DNA of 64,000 nucleotides from the NCBI RefSeq assembly GCF_022539665.2, contig NC_081332.1, positions 7,778,303-7,842,302 of the forward strand, given 5' to 3'. Numbering within the stretch: the stretch's first letter is position 1; every line of letters begins with the position of its first letter. The translations under genes and the position numbers were made by a program. Below are positions 10,847 to 21,132 of this stretch, one piece after another. The DNA is from Daphnia carinata. Lineage: Eukaryota; Arthropoda; Branchiopoda; Diplostraca; Daphniidae. The notes under the pieces were generated by a model that worked only from the letters and a program-made list of their open reading frames with translations, ran no database searches and was not told the origin of the DNA.

Positions 10847-12058
10847 TGGAGGTCTTCTGCTACGAGTGGGTCTTCTAATTGACGTTGGCGCACTTACTTC
10901 CGAAGTGGGCGTGACCACGTCGTTTTCTTCGATGTCTGGTGATACACCGCTCTGTTCAACTAGTGTTTCTTCTGGATCAGCCTGAATTTGTGGATGACTT
11001 GAAGCAGGTATCTCTTGTGTTTCTTTTTCCTGTTGATTTTCATCTTCTTTCTCTGAGACTTCTTCGGTGATGCCAGGTCGTGGCACAGCTTCATGGAATG
11101 ATTTCATTCGCACTACGTGAACGATATCTGTTTTTCCTCGGCCCGTTGCCGATATCACTTCATAGTTCACTGGTGTGGTTTGTCTCAACACTTTGAATGG
11201 TCCTAGCCAACGATGAAGAAGTTTTTCTGATTTTCCCACTTTACGCACAGGCTTGTAGACCAACACTAAATCTCCTTCTTTGAATGACAATTCCCTATGG
11301 CGTGCATCGTAAGTTTCTTTTTGCTTTTGCTGTACACGCTGCATTCTAATTTTCACTTTTTCTCTAGCTGCTGCTAAGTCAGTCATTAGGCGATCTGCAT
11401 ATCCCATTGTTGCTTCCTCTTCTTCCAGCAATGGGTTTGGATCTGCTTCCAACTCCAAATCAATAGGAAGTCTGGGTTCACGTCCGTAGAGGAGGAAGAA
11501 TGGTGAGTATCCAGTAGACTCTTGTCTAGCCGTGTTGTAGGCGAAGCACACATACTGCAAGGTTTCATCCCAATCTCGTTGATCACTGCTGACGTACATT
11601 GACAACATTGCGGCTAATGTATGGTTCATTCTCTCCACTGCTCCATTTGCCTGGGGGTGATAACTGGAAGTCGTCTTGTGGTTGGTGAGCAGTTTCTTGA
11701 CGACAGCTTGAGTTAGCTCGGCGATGAAGCACTTTCCCCGATCCGTGATGATTTGTTCTGGAGCCCCATGGCGCAGAAAGATTTGTTGAACGAAGAACTC
11801 TGCCACGTCATCTGCCTTTCCAGTGGGCATAGCTTTCAACTCTACCCATTTGGTTAGGTAATCTACTGCCACTATAATCATTCTGTTTCCTTTTGTGGAG
11901 AGCGGGAATGGCCCTAGGAGGTCCATTCCTACTTTTTGAAACGGTCTTTCCACTTTAATGCATTCCAAGGTGACCGGAAACGATGTCGTCATGGAAGGCG
12001 TATAGGATTCTTTCACGATACTCGACAGGTACGCACAATCTTCTATAACTCTTTCCAT
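10847..12058 (-). CDS. pol: E1 integrase core and C-terminal region
   Basis: N-terminal part of the 1,028-residue frame. The catalytic triad D46 (GMDLLGP), D106 (ITDRGK) and E142 (GAVERMN) has D-35-E spacing. This is followed by a C-terminal region with the typical GPFKVLRQ...YEV pattern (about residues 286-300), then a Glu/Pro-rich linker. The first about 31 residues (to 11965) are out of frame with true pol: the genuine reading is the overlapping frame ending at 11955. The HHCC zinc finger is incomplete, because its His half (GHLGMH) ends at 11955 and the CxxC half is absent before the catalytic core starts. An internal deletion of roughly 100-150 bp that also changes the frame explains this. 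Confidence 0.85.
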
Positions 12059-13046
12059 TCTTTATAGTTTCTTTGTAGAGTTTTCCATTGCTCATCACGA
12101 AATTTTTTACTCTTGCTTTTCCGCTTTGGATTTTTTGAATTAGCTGATTCCAATTACTGCAGGCTTTTTGCTTGTCTGCCAGGGACTCGTTTTCTTCTTC
12201 AGCGAGTGTTAGGTCATCAGTTAGTGCCCCTATGATGACACAGCGGTCGTCTTCTTGCTCCTCTGTCTTTGGTAGTGGATTTCTTGAAAGACAATCTGCG
12301 TTGTCGTGCGTTTTTCCACTGCGGTATACGATCGTGATATCGTATTCTTGTAGCGATAAGCTCCAACGTGCTAAACGACCTGCTAGGTCTTTTTTGCTCA
12401 TCAACCAACATAGAGCTTGATGATCTGTGACGACTTTCACTTTACAGCCCCACACAAAACATCTAAACTTGGAGAGACACCACACTAATGCAAGACACTC
12501 TTTTTCAGTTATGGAATAGTTCACTTCCGATTTAGTCAGCAAACGGCTGGCATATGCGATGGGACGTTCTGCTTCATCTATGCGCTGGGCTAGTACACCT
12601 CCTATCCCGTAACCACAGGCGTCAGGAAAAATTTCCATCGGCAAGTCATAGTTGGGATGGGCCAAAACTGGAGATGATGTAAGCGCTTTTTTCAGGGCAA
12701 CGAAACTGTTTACCTGATCTTCTCCCCACACAAACGAAATTTCTTTCTTCGTGAGTGACGTGAGTGGGCGAGCGATTGAAGCAAAACCTTGGATGTGACG
12801 TCGATAGTACGAACATAGGCCCAAAAAACTTTGCACTCGTTTAACTTTGTTTGCTGTTGAATGGCCTTCACTAGGTGATGGGAAGTTCGAGACTGCCTCG
12901 AGCTTTTCAGGATCTGGTGCTACACCATCTTTTGAAATCACATGTCCCAACACTTTTAGAGTGTGCTCCAAGAATGAGCATTTTGACCACTTTAGTTTCA
13001 AACCAGCTTTCACAAGGCAACTCAGCACTAAGCGAAGACGTTCCAA
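11955..13046 (-). pseudogene. pol: E1 reverse transcriptase thumb, RNase H and start of integrase
   Basis: 363 residues open. It begins just past the RT active site with thumb motifs (LGHVISKDG, QSFLGLCSYYRRHI). RNase H follows: DACGYGIGGVLAQ, then YSITEKECLALVW, then VTDHQALCWL (about residues 140-215). The frame ends inside the integrase zinc finger at GHLGMH. It is a continuation of 14170-13073 after a one-base loss directly behind YLDD, so the Pol polyprotein cannot be made in one piece. Confidence 0.9.
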
Positions 13047-13072
13047 GTGTTGTTGGAATGTTGCTGAGTAGA

Positions 13073-14170
13073 TTATGCGTCATCCAGGTATATCAGACAT
13101 GTTGTCCAGCGGAGTCCAGCCAAAATAATGTCCATGGCTCTCTGAAAAGTGCCTGGGGCATTAGTTAGACCAAACGGAAGAGTGCGAAATTGGTACAATC
13201 CATCTGCAGTGATGAAGGCTGTCTTCGGTCTATCACTGCTAACCACTGGAACTTGATGGTATCCAGCTTGCAAATCCATGCTTGAGAAAAACGTAGCCCC
13301 TTCTAGCCGACTCAGTCTATCGGCTATACGTGGTAAGGGGTAGGAATCTTTAACTGTTACCACATTGAGCTTGCGATAATCCACACAAAAACGCCAAGTG
13401 CCGTCTTTCTTCTTCACCAGGACCACTGGGGAAGACCAAGGGCTGTCAGACGGTTCGATTACTCCTCGACGTAACATTCCTTCCACTTGATTTTGGACTA
13501 CAGCTCTCTCTTTCCAAGCACTTTTGTAAGGGAGTTGATGTATTGGTGAAGCTGTTCCAGTATTAATGTCATGTTTGACCACTGCACAGTATCCCAAATC
13601 ATCTTCATTTAGTGCAAAGCAATGGATAAATTGTTTAAGAACTTTTTGTGTTTCTTCTTTTTCTTCTTTTGTTAGACCCGTTCCAATTCTTCCTTCTAGG
13701 TTTTCTAATAGTTGCTTTTCATCTCGATTCAAATCTTGTTCCTCAAATGAGGTGTCCAATGCTAGGATTTCTTGGCTTGTTTCTATTTCTTTTGTTTCGG
13801 GATGTTCTTCTAACGTCCCTAACGTAACTCCTTTTTCTAGCCAAATTGTTTTCGGAGACAAGTTAGCAACAGGGATTTTTTCTAAATCTTTTTGTACCAA
13901 TGCATGACCAGTGGATAGGCTACTAGTCGCTAGCAATGACTCTGAGGGTGTCACAATGCAGGAACCTTCCATCTTGCTGGAAACTGTTGTTGAAACTTGC
14001 TTGATTGAGTATGCTGGTATCTCTTGACAATCTCTTGTAACCAGTTTACTTTCTTTGACTTCTTCTGTTTGAATAAGCGAAATTTCAGCAAGTGGTGACT
14101 TTCCTGTCGTAAACGACAATTCTTGGGATTCATAATCAATGTGAATAGCTTGATTGTTGTAGGAAATCAT
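13073..14170 (-). pseudogene. pol: E1 protease end and reverse transcriptase fingers/palm
   Basis: 365 residues. The segment after about residue 230 carries RT motifs in order: VLVKKKDGTWRFCVDYRKLN, LPRIADRL, MDLQAGYHQV, FGLTNAPGTFQRAM and YLDD. The frame stops one codon after YLDD. It overlaps the gag-protease frame by 35 bp in another phase. The last protease residues lie in this frame, so either a frameshift mutation or a programmed shift is needed; the overlap does not show an obvious slippery heptamer. Confidence 0.9.
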
Positions 14171-15749
14171 TTCCTAGTAGTAGTTCAAAACCCGACATTG
14201 GCATGACTATCGCGTTTCCTTTGATAGTTTTACCCTTGTGGGTTACTACGATGTCAGCTGTACTCTGTGGGGACAGAGTATGGCCATTTACAAGGCGAAT
14301 TTTCGGTCCACTCTGTGGTTTTTCCACGAACTCTGTTTTCTTCAATAATTCAGGAGAAATCACTGTCACTGCAGCTCCTGTATCAATCAACGCCATTGCA
14401 GTTTCTTTACCGCACTTCACTTTTTCTTTAATTAATCTTGCAGGGTTTAGATTCAAAATGAAGTCTTCTGGCCCATTTTTGTTTTCTTCTGGCAACACCA
14501 ACTCTTGAACCATTGAGTTTATAGATGGATTCTCTTTTGAAGTTGTGCCTGTCCCAACGTCCTTCGCTGGGCCCCTATACTGCTCAGATTCAGGGTTTCT
14601 GAAACAGTTTCGGGCAATGTGTCCTGCTTTTTTACAGTAAAAGCACTGTGGCTTACCGCTTGTCGTGCGTCCTTTAGGTTTAAACGGCCCTCTTGGTTTC
14701 GGTTGCTCTTGACTGCCTTGTTTAAACAACTTTTCACAAGTTTCTTGAATTACTTCACGCATTGTCTTTAAAAGATCCGCTTGTTGATCCGGATAGACCA
14801 CCGAAAGGTTTGGAACTTGTTCAAACGACTTTTGTGGTTCCGCCATGGGATCCTTCCATCCTCTGGCTTCTGACATCATCGATGTCTCCGTATAGACTTT
14901 TGCCAGTTCTAAGAATTCTTCACACGTTTGTGGCTTCTGAGGATAGATTTTTCTAAAAAGTGCTGGTCGAAGGCCTCTAAACAAATGCTCTAGTCGGTGG
15001 ACTTCCGACATGTTGGAGTCGACCAGTCTGCATAGATTAAGAATTTCGTAGTAGTATCTGGTGGTCAATTCATCCACTCCTTGAGTTCTACTTCTTAGTC
15101 TAGTTTCTTGGAAAAGACCATAAGAATTAGGCTGAAATTCTTCCAAAAATACCGTACGTAGACCGGGAACTGCAGGTCTTGCTTGATTTTCTCCGGCAGC
15201 CGGCTGTGCTGCCACATCTTGCCAGTCGTTTGGCACTCTTGCACACAAGAACCAATTTCTTGCGGCATCATCCAAGTACATGCAAAAGTTATTTCTTTCG
15301 TCCGCATCGCCCCAACCGTTGTGGGTAGAGATAGTCTCGTAGCGCTCTAACCATTGACGAGCGTCTTCCGTTGGGCTACCTCGAAAAATAGGTGGACTTA
15401 TAAACTTTCTCACAGCCACCATGACTGTTTCTTGCAATTGTCTTGGAGGTCCAACAATGTGTTGTCCTATCGGAGGAACAACCGGGTGGGTGGGTTCTAT
15501 TAAATCTTGTTCGGAGTCAGAACTTGATTCTGACTGTCTTGCAGGATTTTCAAACCCTCTCTGGCGAATCGTCTCTGAACCTGAGGTCACCAAATCTTCT
15601 CTTGACGTAGAAATTTCAGAATCTTGTGCCTCGTTAGTCGCTGTGGTCTCGTTACCAGACAGCGCGGTGGGCAAGTCACGAAGCGGGTGCAATCGTCTAC
15701 TTGGATCCCGAGGGCAACTAGGTAAACGTGAGCTATTCTTCTTCTGCAT
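14136..15749 (-). CDS. gag: E1 Gag with aspartic protease
   Basis: 537 residues starting at ATG 60 bp inside the 5' LTR. A Ser/Glu-rich N-terminus precedes the capsid-like region (IFRGSPTEDARQWLERYE, about residues 115-135) typical of Gypsy gag. A CCHC knuckle CFYCKKAGHIARNC lies at about 369-382, and the protease active site LIDTGAAVTVI at about 454-464 with the second conserved element LLLGNDFL near the C-terminus. It packages element RNA and matures the polyprotein. Its capsid region is related to the E2 gag (FRG.P.DDA..WIERFE). Confidence 0.9.
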   Translation of the reverse strand: MQKKNSSRLPSCPRDPSRRLHPLRDLPTALSGNETTATNEAQDSEISTSREDLVTSGSETIRQRGFENPARQSESSSDSEQDLIEPTHPVVPPIGQHIVGPPRQLQETVMVAVRKFISPPIFRGSPTEDARQWLERYETISTHNGWGDADERNNFCMYLDDAARNWFLCARVPNDWQDVAAQPAAGENQARPAVPGLRTVFLEEFQPNSYGLFQETRLRSRTQGVDELTTRYYYEILNLCRLVDSNMSEVHRLEHLFRGLRPALFRKIYPQKPQTCEEFLELAKVYTETSMMSEARGWKDPMAEPQKSFEQVPNLSVVYPDQQADLLKTMREVIQETCEKLFKQGSQEQPKPRGPFKPKGRTTSGKPQCFYCKKAGHIARNCFRNPESEQYRGPAKDVGTGTTSKENPSINSMVQELVLPEENKNGPEDFILNLNPARLIKEKVKCGKETAMALIDTGAAVTVISPELLKKTEFVEKPQSGPKIRLVNGHTLSPQSTADIVVTHKGKTIKGNAIVMPMSGFELLLGNDFLQQSSYSH

Positions 15750-15795
15750 CGACTATCTTTAAAGCAGCACTAATTCGTTAACAACGGGTAACGAG

Positions 15796-15809
15796 CTGCA
15801 TCTCCACCA
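15796..15809 (-). other. E1 primer-binding site
   Basis: Minus-strand TGGTGGAGATGCAG, two bases inside the 5' LTR. The same 14 bases abut the E2 5' LTR. It would pair with the 3' end of a tRNA ending in CCA; I cannot name the tRNA. Confidence 0.75.
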
Positions 15810-15811
15810 AT

Positions 15812-16193
15812 TGTCACACTGGACTTTACTTTGTTAATGAATTGTATTGAATTTAAAAGGGGAAAATACAAAACATAGCAAACATAAAGAATAACCACTT
15901 TTCTACTTAACTTCGAACGGGAAGAGAACTGTAGGAGGACTTGAAGGGAACTTAAGAACTTCAGAGCTGACAAGAACTAACTTAGGGCTAAAAATGTAGG
16001 GGTTTTTATACCCTTCGTGAAGAATATACGCCCCATCTCTAGGGTTACATGAATTCTAGGGATAACTATCTTTTACTACTTATTGGCGTGTTGCAGCATC
16101 CTTTTCAAGAGAAGCTGCATTGTACGCCATTCAAACGTTGGTTGTCACGTCTTTTCAGAAATGACAATCACGTCACTATTTCCCCTCGCGACA
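15812..16193 (-). repeat. E1 5' LTR
   Basis: 382-bp partner of 7529-7910, TG...CA termini, about 99 percent identical by eye. It should contain the promoter for the minus-strand element. Confidence 0.95.
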
Positions 16194-18133
16194 ATATCTA
16201 CATTCAAACAGCAACAAATATACGTGTATTTAATGTGAATATAGTGTGATACAGTGAGTTTCAATATCTACATTCAAACAGCATCAAATATACGTGTATT
16301 CAATGTGAATATAGCGTTAAAGAATCAGTTTCAATATCTACATTCAAAAACAGCATCAAATAGACGTGTATTCAATGTGAATATAGTGTGATACAGGGAG
16401 TTTCAATAACTACATTCAAATAGCATGAATTATACTTCTATTCAATATGAATATAGTGTTATAGAATCAGTTTCAATATCTACATTCAAACAGCATCAAA
16501 TATACGTGTATTCAATGTGAATATAGTTTTATAGAATCAGTTTCAATATCTACATTCAAACAGCATCAAATATACGTTTATTCAATGTGAATGTAGTGTT
16601 CTAGAATCAGTTTCAATATCTACATTCCAAAAGTATCAAATATACGTGTATTCAATGTGAATATAGTGTTATAGAATCAGTTTCATGATCTATATTCAAA
16701 CAGCATCAAATATACGTGTATTCAATGTGAATATAGTGTGATACAGTGAATTTCAATATCTACATTCAAACAGCATCTAACATACGTGTATTCAATGTGA
16801 ATTTAGTGTGATACAGTGATTTCAATATCTACATTCAAACAGCATCAAATATACGTGTTTTCAATGTGAATATAGTGTTCAATGTGAATATAGTGTTATA
16901 GAATCAGTTCCATGATCTACATTCAAACAGCATCAAATATACGTGTATTTATTGTGAATATAGTGTGATACAGTGAGTTCCAATATCTACATTCAAACAG
17001 TATCAAATATACGTGTATTCAATGTGAATATAGTGTTATAGAATCAGTTTCATGATCTACATTCAAACAGCAACAAATATACGTGTATTCAATGTGAATA
17101 TAGTGTGTTACAGTGAGTTTCAATATCTATATTCAAACAGCATCAAATATACGTGTATTCAATGTGAATATAGTGTTATAGAATCAGTTTCATGATCTAC
17201 ATTCAAACAGTATCAAATATACGTGTATTCAATGTGAATATAGTATGAAACAGTGAGTTTCAATATCTACATTCAAACAGCATCAAATATACGTGTATTT
17301 AATGTGAATATAGTGTGATACAGTGAGTTTCAATATCTACATTCAAACAGCATCAAATATGCGTGTATTCAATGTGAATATAGTGTTGTAGAATCAGTTT
17401 TAATATCTACATTCTAAAAGTATCAAATATTCGTGTATTTAATGTGAATATAGTGTGATACAGTGAGTTTCAATATCTACATTCAAACAGCATCAAATAT
17501 ACGTGTATTCAATGTGAATATAGTGTTATAGAATCAGTTTCAATATCTACATTCAAACAGCATCAAATATACCTGTATTCAATGTGAATATAGTGTGATA
17601 CAGTGAGTTTCAATATCTACATTCAAACAGCAACAAATATACGTGTATTCATTGTGAATATAGTGTTATAGAATCAGTTTCAATATCTACATTCAAACAG
17701 CATCACATATACGTGTATTCAATGTGAATATAGTGTTACAGAATCAGTTTCAATATCTACATTCAAACAGCATCAAATATACGTGTATTCAATGTGAATA
17801 TAGTGTTATAGAATCAGTTTCATATCTACATTCAAACAGCATCAAATATACGTGTATTCAATGTGAATATAGTGTTATAGAATCAGTTTCAATATCTACA
17901 TTCAAAAGCATCAAATATACGTGTATTCAATGTGAATATAGTGTTATACAGTCAGTTTCAATATCTACATTCAAACAGCATCAAATATACGTGTATTCAA
18001 TGTGAATATAGTGTTATAGAATCAGTTTCAATATCTACATTCAAAACAGCATCAAATAGACGTGTATTCAATGTGAATATAGTGTTATAGAATCAGTTTT
18101 AATATCTACATTCAAACAGCATTAAATATACGT
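16194..18133. repeat. 70-bp satellite, block B (about 28 copies)
   Basis: Same 70-bp monomer as block A, resuming in phase after E1. Copies here are more divergent in places (for example a unit with an extra GTGTTCAATGTGAATATA near 16872-16890). The block ends at the E2 left LTR. Confidence 0.96.
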
Positions 18134-18458
18134 GCCATGGATCTTTACCAAGATAGAGACGTCGTGCTTCAGATTAAAAGATAATGTGTATTTCACCACA
18201 AGGTTCCATAACACAACTGCAAAACTAACTGCTCTAACCAATTAATCAAAAAGCCCCCACAGGTGTGCCAAGTCGCCCCTTTTATATCCGGCGACGAGGG
18301 TGGTGTCCAAAGGACGGCCATAACTGGGGCGGGATTTCCATCCTAATATATCCGGCGACGAGGGTGGTGCTCAAAGGACGGCCATAACTGGGGCGGGATT
18401 TCCATCCTAGCGCTGTTGTCGCTACCGCGGTGACGAATCGAATATTTCCGACGCGACA
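18134..18458 (-). repeat. E2 3' LTR with an internal 64-bp duplication
   Basis: Shares CCATGGATCTTTACCAAGAT and the following about 100 bp with the right LTR and ends ACGCGACA. It is about 100 bp longer because a 64-bp unit containing CCGGCGACGAGGGTGGTG is repeated twice (from about 18283 to 18410). Confidence 0.85.
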
Positions 18459-18471
18459 TCCCCCTCCTTAA
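18459..18471 (-). other. E2 polypurine tract
   Basis: Minus-strand TAAGGAGGGGGA directly abuts the 3' LTR. Confidence 0.8.
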
Positions 18472-18736
18472 GTCGTGACTCGTCCCGATCGCGCTCGTGT
18501 GCCAGGAAAATAGAAGTCTAAAATCTAATATTTGTGTTACGGGGTAGAGGGATTACAGGGTTAGAGGAATTACACGACATTGACTTCATTTATAGGGGGG
18601 AATAAAGTAAATAAAAGCATTTCTCATGAATAAAAGTTGGGGCCGCCGCCGACCCATCTAGCGCTCGTAGCCTCAATACTCACCGGTCGACCAAGAGATG
18701 GCGTGGCCAGATAGTGTCCTTTTCCAACCACGCTAT

Positions 18737-19900
18737 TCAGTCTCTTCTCATGTCCTCACGTTCTCGCCGGCGTCCATCACGTCCGTTTGGTCCCCTTTCG
18801 TCCTCTCTTCCTTCCCGATCGGGTGTTGGTGATCGTGGTCTCGTATTACCCGAGTTGGTCTCGCAAAAACGAGCAATATGACCGGAGCGTCCACATCGGT
18901 AGCAGATTGGTTTTCCGTCTACTGTTCGAGAAGTATTCTCCCCTCCCAGGCATAATTGTTTAGTCCCTCGTTCCAGCTCTTCTATCCGAGCTGCCATATC
19001 GCGTATTAAATTTCTTAACTCGTCATGCGACCCTGGGCGCGTGCTGTCTCGCTTTGCGTCGGACTCGTAGGCTTCTTGTTTCAACGGAGTTCGCCTTTCT
19101 TCGTAGTCAGCATACGTGACTCGCTTGGCTGGAATAGGTTCCTTCGCTTGTCCCATAAAATTAACTACCTGATGCGGCTTCTCTGAATCCTCATATGCCC
19201 TAGTATAAATTTTTAATGCTCTAAAAAATTCATCTGTCGTCCGGGGCTGTTTAATTGTCATTTCTCGCTTCAAAGGCTGATTAAACTGATTAAGCCCACG
19301 CAAAAGATAATCTATTTTCTTCGCTTCAGACATCATAGGGTTCAGCCTACGGCACTGATTGAGCACGTCATAGAAATATCCTACGACCGTTTCCGAAGCC
19401 TCCTGCTTCCGATTACGTAGCCTAGCTTTATGATAGCGGTCGAAATCCTCCGAGCGAAATGTTTCTAAAAATCGCGTCCGTAGGCCCCTTATCCCGGTTT
19501 CGGCCTCCCTCCCAGGCGCGGCTTCACGCGGAGCAACATCGTCCCAGACCACCTGTCCTATTTGACAAGCTAGCCAATCCTTTGCTGTGCCTTCTACGAA
19601 TAATCCAAAGTATTCCGCTTTCTCAGCGGGACCCCATCCATTAAAATTGGCGGTCCTCTCGAAACGTTCTATCCATTCAGCGGCGTCATCGTCTGGTCCT
19701 CCGCGGAAAACTGGTACTTCACGATACTGCGATGGGTGAGCCGGTGCACGCTGAGCGGCTCCTCCTGCCTGTGCAGGTACACGGGCGGGAGGTCCATCAT
19801 TTCCTCTAAATTCCGCACGTTGGGCCATTTCAAGCGTTGGTGCTATAACGAGCGGTAAAGCTCCAGAAAAATCGTCTAACCCCTTATCTCTTCCTTCCAT
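18737..19900 (-). CDS. gag: E2 Gag
   Basis: 387 residues from ATG. A Gypsy-type capsid region (PVFRGGPDDDAAEWIERFER, about residues 62-81, then FNGWGPAEKAEYFG) is followed by the conserved FLETF and RLRNRKQ motifs and a single CCHC knuckle CYRCGRSGHIARFC at about 333-346. The tail is very Arg/Asp/Glu-rich. The open frame is intact, in contrast to the missing pol. A preserved gag without pol is what a gag-only element packaged in trans would show. The stop is followed by about 280 bp of non-coding sequence up to the polypurine tract. Confidence 0.85.
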   Translation of the reverse strand: MEGRDKGLDDFSGALPLVIAPTLEMAQRAEFRGNDGPPARVPAQAGGAAQRAPAHPSQYREVPVFRGGPDDDAAEWIERFERTANFNGWGPAEKAEYFGLFVEGTAKDWLACQIGQVVWDDVAPREAAPGREAETGIRGLRTRFLETFRSEDFDRYHKARLRNRKQEASETVVGYFYDVLNQCRRLNPMMSEAKKIDYLLRGLNQFNQPLKREMTIKQPRTTDEFFRALKIYTRAYEDSEKPHQVVNFMGQAKEPIPAKRVTYADYEERRTPLKQEAYESDAKRDSTRPGSHDELRNLIRDMAARIEELERGTKQLCLGGENTSRTVDGKPICYRCGRSGHIARFCETNSGNTRPRSPTPDREGREDERGPNGRDGRRREREDMRRD

Positions 19901-19910
19901 TGCGCACTCG

Positions 19911-20600
19911 TTAAAAGGTTCCTTGCTTTTCGGCTATCTTCCGTTGCTCCCTCGGATCAATACACGTTTGTTCTCCTACACCGCTATCTCTCGATCTTGC
20001 TTCCTGATCAAACATCCGATACCTACAAGAGGAATTTGTTCTCGCGTTCAACTTTCCGATCGGGTTCAGTGATACGATTCCTCTTCTCGGAAAGGTATGG
20101 CCGATCGCTTTGGCAGTCTGTGCCCCTACTTCTGAGGAACTTGTCCTCGCGTTCGACTTTCCGATCGGGTTCAGTGATACGATTCCTCTTCGCGGAAAGG
20201 TATGGCCGATCGCTTTGGCAGTCTGTGCCCCTACTTCTGAGGAACTTGTCCTCGCGTTCGACTTTCCGATCGGGTTCAGTGATACGATTCCTCTTCGCGG
20301 AAAGGTATGGCCGATCGCTTTGGCAGTCTGTGCTCCTACTTCTGAGGAACTTGTCCTCGCGTTCGACTTTCCGATCGGGTTCAGTGATACGATTCCTCTT
20401 CGCGGAAAGGTATGGCTGATCGCTTTGGCAGTCCGTGCCCCTACTTCTGTAACTCTCTTTAGAGATTCCGCCTGACTTCCGTCAAGACCAACGTTGCGTT
20501 GTCCTTCCTCGCTTATCGGGGACGCGGCTAACCCTCGTAAACGCCTGCTCTGCCTAGGCGGATCCGTACTCATCCACCGAGCACGTCTCTCTCCACCCAA
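19911..20600 (-). CDS. E2 N-terminal Gag extension with four 35-aa repeats
   Basis: 229 residues ending 11 bp before the gag ATG, in a different phase. The start region (PPRQSRRLRGL) resembles the N-terminus of E1 Gag (PSRRLHPLRDL), so this was probably the beginning of the same protein. The middle consists of four tandem copies of a 35-residue unit (105 bp, roughly 20035-20450) containing HTFPRRGIVSLNPIGK. Copies are nearly identical at the DNA level, so the expansion is recent. Because 105 is divisible by three, the frame survives copy-number changes. Function unknown. Confidence 0.6.
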   Translation of the reverse strand: MGGERRARWMSTDPPRQSRRLRGLAASPISEEGQRNVGLDGSQAESLKRVTEVGARTAKAISHTFPRRGIVSLNPIGKSNARTSSSEVGAQTAKAIGHTFPRRGIVSLNPIGKSNARTSSSEVGAQTAKAIGHTFPRRGIVSLNPIGKSNARTSSSEVGAQTAKAIGHTFPRRGIVSLNPIGKLNARTNSSCRYRMFDQEARSRDSGVGEQTCIDPREQRKIAEKQGTF

Positions 20601-20661
20601 TGGTAGCTACGCGCTTTCCACAACACGGGTCTCGTCTCTCTCTCTCAACAATGGTAGGCCT

Positions 20662-20700
20662 GTCAGTTTCAATATCTACATTCCAACTCAAATATACGTG
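20662..20700 (+). repeat. Satellite monomer fragment inside E2
   Basis: Reads GTCAGTTTCAATATCTACAT and then, after a small deletion, CTCAAATATACGTG, matching most of one 70-bp satellite unit. It lies in the leader between the N-terminal frame and the primer site. It is either captured satellite or a sliver of target left between two separate insertions. Confidence 0.85.
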
Positions 20701-20893
20701 ACGAATCAAGGAAATCGGCCAGGTCTGTGGTCCTGTACCACGGCAATTTAAGGCACTTTCTAGCCGGCCGGTCACACTTCCCAAGGACCCCTAAACAGCA
20801 CCTGCCTCCAAGTCCCTTATTCAAAAACTTCCCAAGACCCGTGCGAAAAGAACAACAATTGCGCTTACCTTACTCAGCGTAACAGGTGGTACC

Positions 20894-20907
20894 CTGCATC
20901 TCCACCA
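20894..20907 (-). other. E2 primer-binding site
   Basis: Minus-strand TGGTGGAGATGCAG immediately inside the 5' LTR, identical to the E1 site. The remaining leader (20701-20893) shows nothing recognisable. Confidence 0.75.
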
Positions 20908-21132
20908 TGTCACGGCCATGGATCTTTACCAAGATAGAGACGTCGTGCTTCAGATTAAAAGATAATGTGTATTTACCACAAGATGTTCCAGACACAACTG
21001 CAAAACTAACTGCTCTAACCAATTATTCAAAAAGATATATGTGTTTTTATCCGACGAAGGTGGTTCCATAACACAACTGCATTTCAAACTATACTGCTGT
21101 AACCAATTGAATCAATATTATCCGACGCGACA
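20908..21132 (-). repeat. E2 5' LTR
   Basis: 225 bp, TGTCACGGCC...GACGCGACA, sharing its first about 110 bp and its last bases with 18134-18458. It lacks the 64-bp duplication. Confidence 0.8.

Larger units (their letters stand above)
7529..16193 (-). mobile_element. E1: env-bearing Gypsy LTR retrotransposon
   Basis: A complete insertion, 8,665 bp, coding on the minus strand: 5' LTR (right), primer site, gag-protease, reverse transcriptase, RNase H, integrase, env, a plus-strand accessory gene, polypurine tract, 3' LTR (left). The duplication ATAT occurs at 7525-7528 and 16194-16197; joining the flanks restores the satellite word TTCAATATCTACATTC. A 4-bp duplication at ATAT is typical of the 17.6/297-type errantivirus group. 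The two LTRs differ at about four positions in 382, so insertion was recent. The coding part is defective: the frame changes at the protease end and directly after the RT YLDD box, and the integrase zinc finger is partly deleted. Confidence 0.93.
18134..21132 (-). mobile_element. E2: gag-only non-autonomous Gypsy-type LTR element
   Basis: Two related but diverged LTRs (18134-18458 and 20908-21132) flank a leader, a repeat-bearing N-terminal gag frame and a gag with zinc knuckle. The polypurine tract follows shortly after gag, and no protease, RT or integrase is present. It shares its primer site and capsid-region similarity with E1, so proteins of an E1-like partner may have mobilised it. No matching target duplication was found: the left end lacks the first bases (TGTCACG) seen in the right LTR, and the satellite phase on the two sides does not join cleanly, so it is old or rearranged. 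Confidence 0.8.

Noticed and set aside
19997..20475. Plus-strand repeat-bearing frames opposite the E2 N-terminal gag extension
   Set aside because: Any frame stays open through a 105-bp repeat; the minus strand has the gag-like N-terminus and E2 orientation.
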